A stretch of DNA of 45,695 bases from Plantactinospora alkalitolerans (GTDB taxonomy: Bacteria; Actinomycetota; Actinomycetes; Mycobacteriales; Micromonosporaceae), in the NCBI RefSeq assembly GCF_015690345.1, contig NZ_JADPUN010000311.1:1-45695 (forward strand), given 5' to 3'. The position numbers and the translations under genes are program-made. The notes below the pieces were generated by a model that was not told where the DNA came from, made no database searches, and was given only the letters and a program-made list of their open reading frames with translations. This document shows positions 33,056-43,230 of the stretch, in pieces; the stretch's first letter is position 1; the number at the start of each line of letters is the position of its first letter.

Positions 33056-34150
33056 TCACCGTTGTACTGACAGCGGGGCGTGCAGGCCGGCGATGCCCAG
33101 CCCCGGTGCGTCCGGCAGCAGCACGTTCGCGCCCTCGTAACGGATCCCGCCCTGCACCGGTGACCAGGCCAGCCACCAGGCGGCGTCCAGATCGGACACC
33201 GCGCTGGTGCCGTACGCCGCGACCAGGCTGGCCGCCGCGCCCAACCCGATCTGGCTCTCCATCATCGACCCGACCACGGTCCCGAGTCCATGCTCTGTCG
33301 CCAGTTCCAGCAGGGTCCGGGCCGGGCCGAGCCCACCGCACTTGGCCAGCTTGACGTTGACCATGTCCGCGGCACGACGCTGGATCACCTCGACCAGGTC
33401 CCGCACCCCGTACACCGCCTCGTCGGCCAGGATCGGCAGGTCGACCCGGTCACTGACCCAGGCCAGGCCGGCGATGTCCCGGCTCGGCACCGGCTGTTCG
33501 ACGAGTTCGACGTCGAGCCCGGCGTCCTCGATGCCCCGGATCACCCGGACCGCCTCCCGGGGCGTCCACCCCTGGTTCGCGTCGAGCCGGATCCGGGCCT
33601 GCGGTCCGGCCGCCGCCCGTACCGCCCGGACCCGGGCCAGGTCCCCCGCCGCGTCGGTGCCGACCTTCACCTTGAGCACGTCGAAGCCCTCGGCGATCCG
33701 CTGTTTGGCCGCGCCGGCCAGCTCGACGGCGTCGCCGGCGGAGAGGGTGACGTCGGTGGGCACCCGGCGGGACACCCCGCCGAGCAGCCGGACCAGCGGT
33801 ACACCGAGCCGGCGGGCCGCCAGGTCGTGCAGGGCGGTGTCCACCGCCGCCTTGGCCGCCTCGTTGCCGACCACCGCCCCGCGTACCTCGGCGCACCGGG
33901 CCACCAGGTCGTCGGCGTTGCGGCCGGTGAGCAGCGGCGCGAGCATCTCCTCGACGCAGGCCCGCGCGCCGCCGATCGAGGCGCCGGTGACCTGCCACAC
34001 CTGGGGGGCCTCGCCGAAACCGGACCGCCCGTCGGTGTCGACCACCTCCACGACCAGGGTCTCTACTGTGGAAGTACGCCGCAGTGCGGTCACGAACGGG
34101 GTGTGCAGCGGAGCGGAGAGCCGGTGAGTGCGAACCGAGGCGATCGACAT
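33056..34150 (-). CDS. Dipeptide epimerase, enolase superfamily (L-Ala-D/L-Glu epimerase-like, YkfB)
   Basis: 364 residues. The muconate-lactonizing subgroup fold carries the two catalytic lysines in LKVKVG and NVKLAKCGG. The metal ligands lie in RLDANQGW, VEQP and ADEA, and near the end SDLDAAWW has the DxD pair that dipeptide epimerases use to bind the substrate amino group. It likely converts L-Ala-D-Glu from recycled peptidoglycan to L-Ala-L-Glu. It starts 24 bases after the beta-lactamase-fold gene, in the same direction. Confidence 0.85.
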   Translation of the reverse strand: MSIASVRTHRLSAPLHTPFVTALRRTSTVETLVVEVVDTDGRSGFGEAPQVWQVTGASIGGARACVEEMLAPLLTGRNADDLVARCAEVRGAVVGNEAAKAAVDTALHDLAARRLGVPLVRLLGGVSRRVPTDVTLSAGDAVELAGAAKQRIAEGFDVLKVKVGTDAAGDLARVRAVRAAAGPQARIRLDANQGWTPREAVRVIRGIEDAGLDVELVEQPVPSRDIAGLAWVSDRVDLPILADEAVYGVRDLVEVIQRRAADMVNVKLAKCGGLGPARTLLELATEHGLGTVVGSMMESQIGLGAAASLVAAYGTSAVSDLDAAWWLAWSPVQGGIRYEGANVLLPDAPGLGIAGLHAPLSVQR

Positions 34151-34174
34151 GAGGGCACCCTATCCAGCCCCGGT

Positions 34175-35038
34175 TCAGCCGAGGGGGCCCAACCGGTGCC
34201 GGGCCGCCCAGACCGCCGCCGAGATCCGGGCGATCAGCCGGCAGGCGTCGTCGTCCCGGCCCGGGGCGAGGCCAGCGTCCCCGGCCGGGGTGGCGGAGGC
34301 GGTGGTGCAGACCACCACGGCGTACGGGGACGCGTCGTCCGGGAACACCACACCGGCACCGTGCCGGACCCCGCGTACCCAACCGTTCTTGTGCGCGATC
34401 CGGGTGCCCGGCGGCAGTCCGGCGGCCAGGTCCTCGCCGCGCTCCTGACGGAACAGCACGTCGAGCATGGCGGTGCAGGTGTCCGGCCCGGCGAGTCGCG
34501 ACCGGGCGATTCCACCGAGCAGCCCGGCGAGGTCGGCGGCGGTCACCTGGTTGTCCAGCCCGGCGTCCCGGGCGGCGAAATCCTCGATCCCCCGGCCGGT
34601 ACGGCTGTGCCGGGCACCGGCGTCGGCCCAGACCGCACCGACCGCGGGCAGCCCGACCTGCCGGATCACCAGGTTGGTGGCCAGGTTGCTGGACCTGACG
34701 ATCATCCGTTCGGCGAGCCAGTGCAGTGGTGCGGTGTCGCCGATCCGGGCCCAGACCGCGTCGTCGTTGTCGTAGTCCGGCGCGCAGGCGAACCGCCCGG
34801 CGCCGGGCTGTGCCGAGATGAACTCGTTGACCACCGGCACCGGTGCGGCCAGGTCAACGGTTCCGGCCTCGGCGGCCCGGTACAGGGCGGCCAGCACCGC
34901 GACCTTCATGGTGCTGGCCGCGTAGTGCCGGGCGTCGGGCAGCCGGACGTACGCCGGCGGCCGGCCGGGCCGGCCGGCGTAGACCGACACCGTGCCGGGA
35001 AACCCGGCCAGCTCGGCGTCGAGTTCGTCCCAGATCAT
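34175..35038 (-). CDS. Serine hydrolase of class A beta-lactamase fold, cytoplasmic
   Basis: 287 residues with no signal peptide. The SxxK motif is STMK (Ser42, Lys45), the second motif reads RSSNLATN in place of SDN, and the third is HKNG in place of KTG. A true beta-lactamase would need export and usually an omega-loop ExxxN, which I cannot identify. The genes next to it suggest a peptidase on muropeptides or dipeptides (inference). typA ends 21 bases upstream of its start, so read-through from typA is likely. Confidence 0.8.
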   Translation of the reverse strand: MIWDELDAELAGFPGTVSVYAGRPGRPPAYVRLPDARHYAASTMKVAVLAALYRAAEAGTVDLAAPVPVVNEFISAQPGAGRFACAPDYDNDDAVWARIGDTAPLHWLAERMIVRSSNLATNLVIRQVGLPAVGAVWADAGARHSRTGRGIEDFAARDAGLDNQVTAADLAGLLGGIARSRLAGPDTCTAMLDVLFRQERGEDLAAGLPPGTRIAHKNGWVRGVRHGAGVVFPDDASPYAVVVCTTASATPAGDAGLAPGRDDDACRLIARISAAVWAARHRLGPLG

Positions 35039-35059
35039 CTGCGGCGGGTGCGGCCGGAC

Positions 35060-36928
<1,869 letters not shown>

Positions 36929-37062
36929 GTTCTCCATCCTCCCGCCTCGGCGATCCCGGTCGGCGTCCGGGTTCCCCCTGAGGTAACCCCGTACTCCACC
37001 GGAATCACTGTGTGCTCCCGCTGCCAGCCTGGCATGCTGGCCGAGGTGTTCGGGGGGTCGCC

Positions 37063-38493
37063 TTGCAGGATGTGTTGACGGTGGTGCGGGAGTTGCCGCC
37101 GGTGCTCGTGTACCTGGCCGCAGCGCTGCTCGTCGCGGCGGAGACGGCGGTGATCGTCGGTCTGGTGATGCCGGCCGAGGCCACCCTGCTGCTGGTCGGC
37201 TTCCTGGCGTACACCGGAATGCTGCGGTTGGCACCGGCGCTGGTGGTGATGATTCTCGCAGCGGTGTTCGGCGACACACTGGCGTTCCGGAGCGGGCGGC
37301 GGCACGGTGCGCGGCTGCGGGCCGGCCGGTGGGGGGCCCGGGTCGGTGCGCAACGCTGGGCCCGCGCCGACGCGATGCTCGCCCGGCTGGGTGGGCGCGG
37401 AGTCTTCGTGGCCCGCTGGGTGGCCTTCGCCCGGACCCTGGTGCCCCGGCTGGCAGGCAGCGCCGGGATGCCGTACCGGCGGTTCGCGCCGTGGAACCTG
37501 GCCGGGGTGGTGACCTGGGTCGGCGGGTCGGTGCTGGCCGGATACCTGGCCGGAGAGTCGTACCGGACGGTCTCCCACTACCTGGGCAAGGCGACCGGCG
37601 CCGTACTGCTGCTGATCCTGTTCATCGTCGCGATCGTGCTGGTCGGCCGGTGGCTGGGGCGCAATCCGGACCCGGCGAAGTCGCTGTTGACCCGGGCCGT
37701 CGCCGCCCCACCGCTGCGCGGGCTGGCCCGGCGGTACGGCGTGCTGTTCTTCCTGCTGTCGATGCACATCGGGACCGGCTGGACCCTGCTGACCAACCTG
37801 GTCGCCGGGCTGGCGGTGCTGTTCGTGATCGGGCTCGTGCTGGCCTGGCTGCTCGACCTGCTGGTGGCGCAGAGCGGGCTGTCGGTGGTCGACCACGCGA
37901 TCGCGGACTGGTTCACGTCGCGGCGTACCGAGGGGGTCGCCGAGCTGGCGCACGGCACGATCGTGGCACTACGCGGACCGGTGCTGATCCTGGTGGTGGC
38001 GCTGGTCGCCGCAGTGCTCGGCTGGCGTACCCGGCCGTGGCGGGCCGACCTGGTGAGCGTGCTGGGTACGGTCGGCGCGTTCGTGCCGCTGGTCGTGCTG
38101 ACCCTGGTCACCGACGTGACCGGACCCACCCGGAGTACGCCGGTGGCGCTGTTTCCGGCGCAGAACGCGGTCGTCGCGGCCAGCCTGTGCACGCTGGCCT
38201 GGCTGCTGGCCCGGCAGAGCCGGTGGCCGGTCGCGGTGGCGGCCTGGACGGTGGCGGCGATCGGCGTGGTGACCATCGGTGCGGCCCGGCTCTACGTCGG
38301 CTGGAGTACGGCCAGCGAGACGGTCACCTCGATGCTGCTCGGCGTGCTCTGGACGGCGGTGTTCATGGTGGCCTGGGCGACCCGGGACCGGGCGGTACGC
38401 GCCGCCGTACCGGCGGAGCCCGCGCCGTCCGCCACGCCGGCCGCCTCCGCCACGCCCGCCGCCTCCGCTGCGCCGGCCGCCGACGCCCCCTGA
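37063..38493 (+). CDS. DedA-family membrane protein fused to a degenerate PAP2 domain
   Basis: 476 residues. The DedA/VTT half (1-215) has [26 protein letters not shown], the [18 protein letters not shown] loop and a re-entrant [18 protein letters not shown]. The second half looks like a membrane PAP2 phosphatase by layout, but the catalytic motifs are lost. PSGH is PAQN at 365-368, and the SRxxxxxH motif is ARLYVGWS at 408-415, so both histidines are missing. It may be a lipid transporter with a non-catalytic partner domain. TTG start at 37063 after GGGGGG. An Ala/Pro/Ser tail ends the protein. Confidence 0.82.
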   Translation: MQDVLTVVRELPPVLVYLAAALLVAAETAVIVGLVMPAEATLLLVGFLAYTGMLRLAPALVVMILAAVFGDTLAFRSGRRHGARLRAGRWGARVGAQRWARADAMLARLGGRGVFVARWVAFARTLVPRLAGSAGMPYRRFAPWNLAGVVTWVGGSVLAGYLAGESYRTVSHYLGKATGAVLLLILFIVAIVLVGRWLGRNPDPAKSLLTRAVAAPPLRGLARRYGVLFFLLSMHIGTGWTLLTNLVAGLAVLFVIGLVLAWLLDLLVAQSGLSVVDHAIADWFTSRRTEGVAELAHGTIVALRGPVLILVVALVAAVLGWRTRPWRADLVSVLGTVGAFVPLVVLTLVTDVTGPTRSTPVALFPAQNAVVAASLCTLAWLLARQSRWPVAVAAWTVAAIGVVTIGAARLYVGWSTASETVTSMLLGVLWTAVFMVAWATRDRAVRAAVPAEPAPSATPAASATPAASAAPAADAP

Positions 38494-38544
38494 GTCGCCG
38501 TACAGCCTGTTAGGGTGCGCCCGGGAACGGTGGGGGGAGCGGGG

Positions 38545-39396
38545 ATGACTCGGCGGGCGCGACGATCCGGACGGGTGTTGGTGACGCTGCTGCTGGCGGT
38601 CACGGTGGCGGGCTGCGCGAACGGCGACCCGGAGCGGAACGGTGCGGCGCCGGGTTCCGACGTCGAGCAGGTGGCCGGGTCGGAGACGCTTCCCGAGGCC
38701 GGGGCGACCACGGACCCACCGCCGGCCGTGCAGGGGCTCGGCGCCCGTCCCAGGCCGAGTGCGACCCCGAGCCGGACGCCGAGTCGGAAGCCGGGGCCGA
38801 GGAAGGCGCCGAAGCCGCCCACCGAGTCGAAGCTGCCGCCGCCACCGCCGAAGGCGAAGCCCGGCTGCACCAAGCCGCGCTACGAGGGCACCGAGGCCAG
38901 CCGGGCCCAGGTGAAGCAGGCGTTGACCGAGGCGGCGGGTCGGGTGTACTGGCCCAGTTCGGCGCCGAGCATCCGGGTACCGGTCGACCTCGTCAAGGCG
39001 ACCGCCTGGCAGGAGAGCGGCTGGCAGTCCAACATCATCGCCTGTGACGGCGGGGTCGGGTTGATGCAGGTCATGCCGGACACCGCCGACTTCGTCAACC
39101 AGCGCTTCGACCAGTCGTACGACATCGACGCCTATCGGGACAACGCCACGCTCGGCGCCAACTACCTGGCCTGGCTGATCAAGTACATCGGCGACGCCTT
39201 CTTCGACGGCGCCTACGGCGTCTCCGCCGCGGACTGCACGACCGAACTCAACTCCTGTCTGCTGAACGCGGTGATCTCGGCGTACAACTTCGGGCCCGGT
39301 GCGGTGGTGACCGACGACGGGCTGAAGATCCCGAACCCGCAGTACGTGCGCAACGTCCGAGCGCTGATGACGGAGTGTGAGTGTCTCGGCTTCTGA
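38545..39396 (+). CDS. Lytic transglycosylase lipoprotein (SLT fold)
   Basis: 283 residues. The signal has a lipobox (TVAGC) and then a long Pro/Lys-rich spacer (about 65-120) that would cross the cell wall. The lysozyme-like SLT domain has the catalytic Glu157 in TAWQESGWQSN, GGVGLMQVMPDTADF and the terminal AYNFGPGAV. It cleaves glycan strands with formation of anhydromuramic ends. Extra cysteines (ADCTTELNSC, ECEC) suggest disulfides outside the cell. ATG after GGGGGGAGCGGGG. Confidence 0.88.
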   Translation: MTRRARRSGRVLVTLLLAVTVAGCANGDPERNGAAPGSDVEQVAGSETLPEAGATTDPPPAVQGLGARPRPSATPSRTPSRKPGPRKAPKPPTESKLPPPPPKAKPGCTKPRYEGTEASRAQVKQALTEAAGRVYWPSSAPSIRVPVDLVKATAWQESGWQSNIIACDGGVGLMQVMPDTADFVNQRFDQSYDIDAYRDNATLGANYLAWLIKYIGDAFFDGAYGVSAADCTTELNSCLLNAVISAYNFGPGAVVTDDGLKIPNPQYVRNVRALMTECECLGF

Positions 39397-39462
39397 GTGG
39401 ACCTCGGAGATCGCCGGCTGGATCTTGGTTGCACCTAGGTTGACCATTGTTTATTAGCCATA

Positions 39463-39490
39463 TTGGCATGTTGTACAACTGGACTATGGT
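39463..39490 (+). promoter_or_regulatory. Promoter of the amidase gene with a palindrome in its spacer
   Basis: TTGGCA (39463-39468) and TATGGT (39485-39490) are 16 bases apart, within the most AT-rich stretch nearby. The spacer contains the perfect palindrome GTTGTACAAC (39470-39479), a plausible repressor site. A second near-palindrome GCCATATTGGC overlaps the -35 box. Confidence 0.45.
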
Positions 39491-39548
39491 CGATGTCGCA
39501 GATACGGTCAGTAGTGAGATCCTGCCTCCTGGTTAGGAGGGCTGACCG

Positions 39549-40424
39549 ATGAGACTGCTTTGGCTCCCCGACGTGCTCCGCTCCGCCGGACTCACCGTGC
39601 ACGAGGTCGGTGGGTGGCGTAGCAGGGGGTCCACGTCGTTCGACCCGCACGGGATCATCTGCCACGAAACCCGTGGCTCGCTGCATTCCACCGATGCCGG
39701 TGAGATATATGTCCTGCTCCACGGCTCCGCGACCGCGCCACCGCCGATCGCCCAGCTCTACCTGTCCCGTACCGGGGACTGGCACGTCATCGCCTCCGGC
39801 CGGTGCAACCACGTCCGGGTCGGCTGGGCCGGGCCGTTCAAGGGGGTCGGCAACTCCGGCCTGATGGGCATCGAGGCGCAGCACGCCCTGGGCGAGCCGT
39901 GGACCGACCAGCAGTACGACTCGTACGTACGGGGGGTGGCGGCCATCAGGCGCCGCACCCGCTGGGGGATTGCCGGGCACAAGGAACACCAGCCCGGCGG
40001 CTACGGGCACCCCAGCGTCAAGACCGATCCCAGCTTCAACATGGACAGGTTCCGACGCGACGTCGCCGGGACCTCGTCCGGAGCGGAGAACATCATGCCG
40101 GCACTGTCCGATGCGGAGCAGGAGCAGCTGCTCAAGTACGCCAAGGACACCAACTACATCCTCTGGCTGGGCGCGAAGAAGCCGGACGGCCCCGGCCGTA
40201 CCGACTTCCGGCAGTACTTCTACGAGATCGAGGACCTGCTGGTCGCGATCAAGGCCAACCAGATGACCATGCTCGGCAAGGACTGGGTGAACGAGCAGGA
40301 GATCATCGACGGTGTGCTCGCCGGGCTGGGCTCGAAGGACCTGGACGACGCCGTCACCGCGCTGAAGGCGGCCTTCGGGGACCGGGCCGCGGAGCTGGCC
40401 GCCAAGTTGGCTGCCAGCGCCTGA
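39549..40424 (+). CDS. N-acetylmuramoyl-L-alanine amidase, phage endolysin-like
   Basis: 291 residues, no signal peptide. The amidase_2 (T7 lysozyme/PGRP) domain covers about 15-175: IICHETRGS (His39), GHKEHQPGGYGHPS (His144) and KTDPSFNMDRFRR (Asp160) give the probable zinc ligands. The C-terminal third (ILWLGAKKPDGPGRTDFRQYF.. then a helical tail) is like those of actinophage lysins. Lack of a signal peptide fits a phage endolysin that needs a holin, yet no phage genes flank it. It cuts the bond between muramic acid and L-alanine. Confidence 0.82.
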   Translation: MRLLWLPDVLRSAGLTVHEVGGWRSRGSTSFDPHGIICHETRGSLHSTDAGEIYVLLHGSATAPPPIAQLYLSRTGDWHVIASGRCNHVRVGWAGPFKGVGNSGLMGIEAQHALGEPWTDQQYDSYVRGVAAIRRRTRWGIAGHKEHQPGGYGHPSVKTDPSFNMDRFRRDVAGTSSGAENIMPALSDAEQEQLLKYAKDTNYILWLGAKKPDGPGRTDFRQYFYEIEDLLVAIKANQMTMLGKDWVNEQEIIDGVLAGLGSKDLDDAVTALKAAFGDRAAELAAKLAASA

Positions 40425-40535
40425 TCCCCGTGCCGGGCCTCGTCCCGTTCGGTCTGCGCCGCCGGGCGGCCCCCGGGAGCTGGTCGACCGTCCCCGTCCG
40501 GCGCCGGGGGAGCGGGCCGGGCCCGGTAGACCGGG

Positions 40536-41600
40536 TCAGTGGCGCCGGCGCAACCAGGCGTCCTCGGCGACGTAGTCGAAGTAGTCGGTGCGGTAGTTCT
40601 GCGCCAGGTCGGTGAAGACGGTCCGCCAGTCCCGCCCGTGCGCCGCGTCCACCAGCCACCGGACGGTCTCGGGCAGCGAGGCGAGATAGCCGGTCACCGG
40701 GCGGTAGCCGAGCTGGCGTTCCGCCAGACTCATGTCCAGCACCACGGGGTTCGGCGTCGACCACGGCGTCTCGCCGACCGGCGGTGCCGGGGACGGTCCG
40801 TCGATCAGCACCTCCTCCGCGCCGTGCCCCAGCACGTCGTGGATGGCCGCGCCGATCTCCCGCACGGTGGGCGGCTCCGGATCGGCGGCGTTGAGCACCC
40901 GGGCGCCCGGCTCGGCGGCGGAGAGCCGGATCAACTCCGCCAGGTTCGCGGTCGAGACCGGATGGAACCGGCTCTCGCCGCCGTACGCCAGCACCCGGAC
41001 CGGCCGGTTGTCCAGCGCACGCTTGACGAAGTGCCACTCACGGGGGTGCACCGTGTGCGGCCCGTGTACGGCGCCGGCCCGGAGCAGCGTGGTGGGCAGC
41101 ACCGCTCCGGCGGCGAGCAGTTGGCGCTCCAGGGCCGCCTTCCCGGCCGCGTAGGTATCCCCGGCCGGCGCGTCGACGGCCGTCGAGTCGTCGGGGTCGA
41201 ACGGCTCGACGGTCCGCTGGGTCTCGGCGATCGGTACGGGGAACCGGACGCCCTCCGCGCCGAAGCCCCGACCCGCGTCGTCGAGGTAGACCGCCGCGCT
41301 GGAGACGACGACGGCCGAACCGATCCGGTCGGCGAGCCCGAGCAGTTGTCGCGCGTGCCGGGCGTCGTACGCGACCGTGTCCACCAGTACGTCGCAGCCG
41401 TCGCCGAGCGCGACGGCCAGCCCGGCGTCGTCCTCGCGGTCCAGCGGCACCAACTCGACGTCCCAGTCCAGTGGCCAGGGCGCGCCGGCCCGCAGGCCAC
41501 GGGCCGCGGCCCGGACCCGCCAGCCGTCGGCGATCAGGGCCCGGACGGCGGCCCGGCCGATCTGACCCGTGGCCCCGACCACAACGGCGAGCTTCTCCAT
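40536..41600 (-). CDS. NAD-dependent epimerase/dehydratase family protein
   Basis: 354 residues. Rossmann motif GATGQIG (9-15), VVVSSAAVY for the catalytic Ser region and YAAGKAALE for the Tyr-x3-Lys pair indicate an extended SDR. The C-terminal half (LNAADPEPPTVREIGAAIHDVLGHG and ERQLGYRPV) is the substrate domain. The substrate is unknown. It begins with a likely leaderless promoter and stands alone; the 111 bases downstream hold no gene. Confidence 0.85.
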   Translation of the reverse strand: MEKLAVVVGATGQIGRAAVRALIADGWRVRAAARGLRAGAPWPLDWDVELVPLDREDDAGLAVALGDGCDVLVDTVAYDARHARQLLGLADRIGSAVVVSSAAVYLDDAGRGFGAEGVRFPVPIAETQRTVEPFDPDDSTAVDAPAGDTYAAGKAALERQLLAAGAVLPTTLLRAGAVHGPHTVHPREWHFVKRALDNRPVRVLAYGGESRFHPVSTANLAELIRLSAAEPGARVLNAADPEPPTVREIGAAIHDVLGHGAEEVLIDGPSPAPPVGETPWSTPNPVVLDMSLAERQLGYRPVTGYLASLPETVRWLVDAAHGRDWRTVFTDLAQNYRTDYFDYVAEDAWLRRRH

Positions 41601-41606
41601 GCCATC

Positions 41607-41612
41607 ACGTTA
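41607..41612 (-). promoter_or_regulatory. -10 element of a likely leaderless promoter
   Basis: On the minus strand TAACGT ends six bases before the ATG at 41600, with no Shine-Dalgarno sequence between, in a short AT-rich patch. Confidence 0.45.
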
Positions 41613-41730
41613 AATTCACCCTCGGACGGGTTGCCAGCGCTTCCGCTGTCAGCCGAACCGAGGCCCGGCCATCCACCCTCTCGCGGCGCCGACCGAGCAC
41701 CGACGGGCCGGCGGCGATCCAGGCACCGGG

Positions 41731-42498
41731 TCACCGGGCCACCAGGGTCATCTCGACGGAGTAGCGCGCCGCGAGGTAGCAGTGGGCGCCGTACTCGACG
41801 GCGCGACCCGCCGAGTCGTACGTGGTCCGGTGGATGGTGAGCACGGTGGTGTTGCGGGGCACCCCGAGCAGGCGGGCCTCCCGGGCAAGGGCGGGCCGGG
41901 CCGAGACCTGCTGGTTGGCCAGGTGCAGGCTCACGCCCTGCCGGCGCAGCAACTGGTAGAGCCCGTACTCGCCCAGACTCTCCCGGTCCACGCCGACCAG
42001 GGCGGGCGGCAGGTAGTTGCGCATCAGCGCCAGCGGCGCACCGTCGGAACGGCGCAGCCGCTCGACCACGATCACTTCGGTGCCCTCGGGTACGCCGAGC
42101 GCCGTCGCCGCGTCCTGGTCGGCCGGCCCGAGCCCGAACTCGAGAACCTCGGTCGTCGGTGCCCGGCCGGTGCTGGCCAGGTCGTCGAAGAGGCTGGTCA
42201 GGGCGAGCGGGCGGCGTACCGGCCGGGCCATCACCACGGTGCCGAGGCCGCGACGCCGTACGAGCAGACCCTGTCGGACCAGCGTCTCGATCGCCTTGCG
42301 CAGGGTCGGTCGGCTGACCGCGAGTTGGTCGGCGAGTTCGATCTCGTTGTCGAGTCGACAGCCGGCGGGCAGTGCACCGCTGGTGATCGCCTGCTCCAGT
42401 TGCTGGGCGATCTGAAAGTAGAGCGGCATTGGACTGTCGCGGTCGATGACGATGCCGTCCACCGGGACCTTCTCGGTGCGTTCGCCTGCGAGAACCAC
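41731..42498 (-). CDS. GntR-family transcriptional regulator (UTRA domain)
   Basis: 255 residues. The winged helix lies at about 20-90 (PLYFQIAQQLEQAI, LPAGCRLDNEIELADQLAVSRPTLRKAIETLV), followed by a UTRA ligand domain (about 105-250, with VIVVERLRRSDGAPLALMRNYLP and VLTIHRTTYDSAGRAVEY). Its regulated genes are not obvious: the epimerase/dehydratase downstream and the ArsR-MFS pair upstream are both possible. The GTG start is at 42498. A palindrome (42512-42521) lies just upstream. Confidence 0.88.
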   Translation of the reverse strand: MVLAGERTEKVPVDGIVIDRDSPMPLYFQIAQQLEQAITSGALPAGCRLDNEIELADQLAVSRPTLRKAIETLVRQGLLVRRRGLGTVVMARPVRRPLALTSLFDDLASTGRAPTTEVLEFGLGPADQDAATALGVPEGTEVIVVERLRRSDGAPLALMRNYLPPALVGVDRESLGEYGLYQLLRRQGVSLHLANQQVSARPALAREARLLGVPRNTTVLTIHRTTYDSAGRAVEYGAHCYLAARYSVEMTLVAR

Positions 42499-42511
42499 GA
42501 CAGTGATGCTA

Positions 42512-42550
42512 CGTCATGACGCGCAGGTGAGGTTGTCACTATGTACTCAC
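42512..42550. promoter_or_regulatory. Palindromes between the GntR and ArsR genes
   Basis: CGTCATGACG (42512-42521) is a perfect 10-bp palindrome 14 bases upstream of the GntR start. GTGAG (42527-42531) and CTCAC (42546-42550) form a second dyad around an AT-richer centre. Either could be the operator for the GntR protein; autoregulation is inferred. Confidence 0.4.
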
Positions 42551-42606
42551 AAAAATGGCGTTTCCGTGATCGTCGACCGCGGGCTCCCGTACATGTGCGG
42601 CAGCTT

Positions 42607-42643
42607 TTGTGCAATAACTCTTGCGCAATGCATGTTGCGGATG
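42607..42643 (+). promoter_or_regulatory. Three-unit operator upstream of the ArsR gene
   Basis: TTGTGCAAT (42607-42615), TTGCGCAAT (42621-42629) and a weaker TTGCGGATG (42635-42643) start exactly 14 bases apart. The middle one contains the perfect palindrome TTGCGCAA. The array ends 14 bases before the preferred ArsR start, a natural place for autorepression. Confidence 0.6.
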
Positions 42644-42657
42644 TCAGCTTTGAGGTC

Positions 42658-43230
42658 ATGGAGAAGCAGGTTCGTCAGGTCACCGACGCGCGAGTGCTCG
42701 CCACGTTGTCCCATCCGCTTCGGCGCCGGCTCATGGACGTGCTCAAGGTGTACGGGCCGTCGACCGTGAGCGTGCTGGCCGAGCGCACCGACCAGGCGGT
42801 GGCCAACGTCAGCCACCACCTGAAGGTGCTCGCCGCCGCCGAACTCGTGCAGGAGGCGCCCGAGCTGGCCCGGGACCGCCGTGAGCGCTGGTGGCGCCTG
42901 GTCGCGCGCAGCGTGCGCTGGTCAACCGCCGACTTCGCCGGCGACCCGGCGGCCCAGGCCGTGCAGCAGGCCGCCGCCTCGCTCAACCTCGACCGGCACG
43001 CCGGCCTGGTCCGGGACTGGCAGGCGGCCGGCGACGACGTCCACGAGGCATGGGGGGACGGGCCCTTCTCCACCGACCGGTGGCTACGGCTCACCCCCGA
43101 GGAACTCGCCGCGCTGAGCGAGGAGCTGAACGGCGTACTGGCCCGCTGGGGCGACCGCGAGGTGCCGGACGACGGCCGTCGACGCGAGCCGGTGTTCCTG
43201 TTCGCCTACGGCATCCCGGCCCAGCCGTGA
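42658..43230 (+). CDS. ArsR/SmtB-type winged-helix regulator
   Basis: 190 residues from the ATG at 42658. In-frame ATGs at 42541 and 42628 are rejected because they place the operator repeats in the coding region. The DNA-binding domain (about 10-85) has LATLSHPLRRRLMDVLKVYGPSTVSVLAERTDQAVANVSHHLKVLAAAELVQEAPE. The long C-terminal helical part (90-190) has no metal-binding cysteines, so a small organic ligand is more likely than a metal. The stop overlaps the MFS gene by GTGA, so it probably controls that exporter. Confidence 0.87.
   Translation: MEKQVRQVTDARVLATLSHPLRRRLMDVLKVYGPSTVSVLAERTDQAVANVSHHLKVLAAAELVQEAPELARDRRERWWRLVARSVRWSTADFAGDPAAQAVQQAAASLNLDRHAGLVRDWQAAGDDVHEAWGDGPFSTDRWLRLTPEELAALSEELNGVLARWGDREVPDDGRRREPVFLFAYGIPAQP

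Noticed and set aside
39549-40424. Prophage remnant
   Set aside because: Only the lysin-like gene is present; no integrase, portal, capsid or attachment site is visible, so it is reported as a single domesticated-looking gene.
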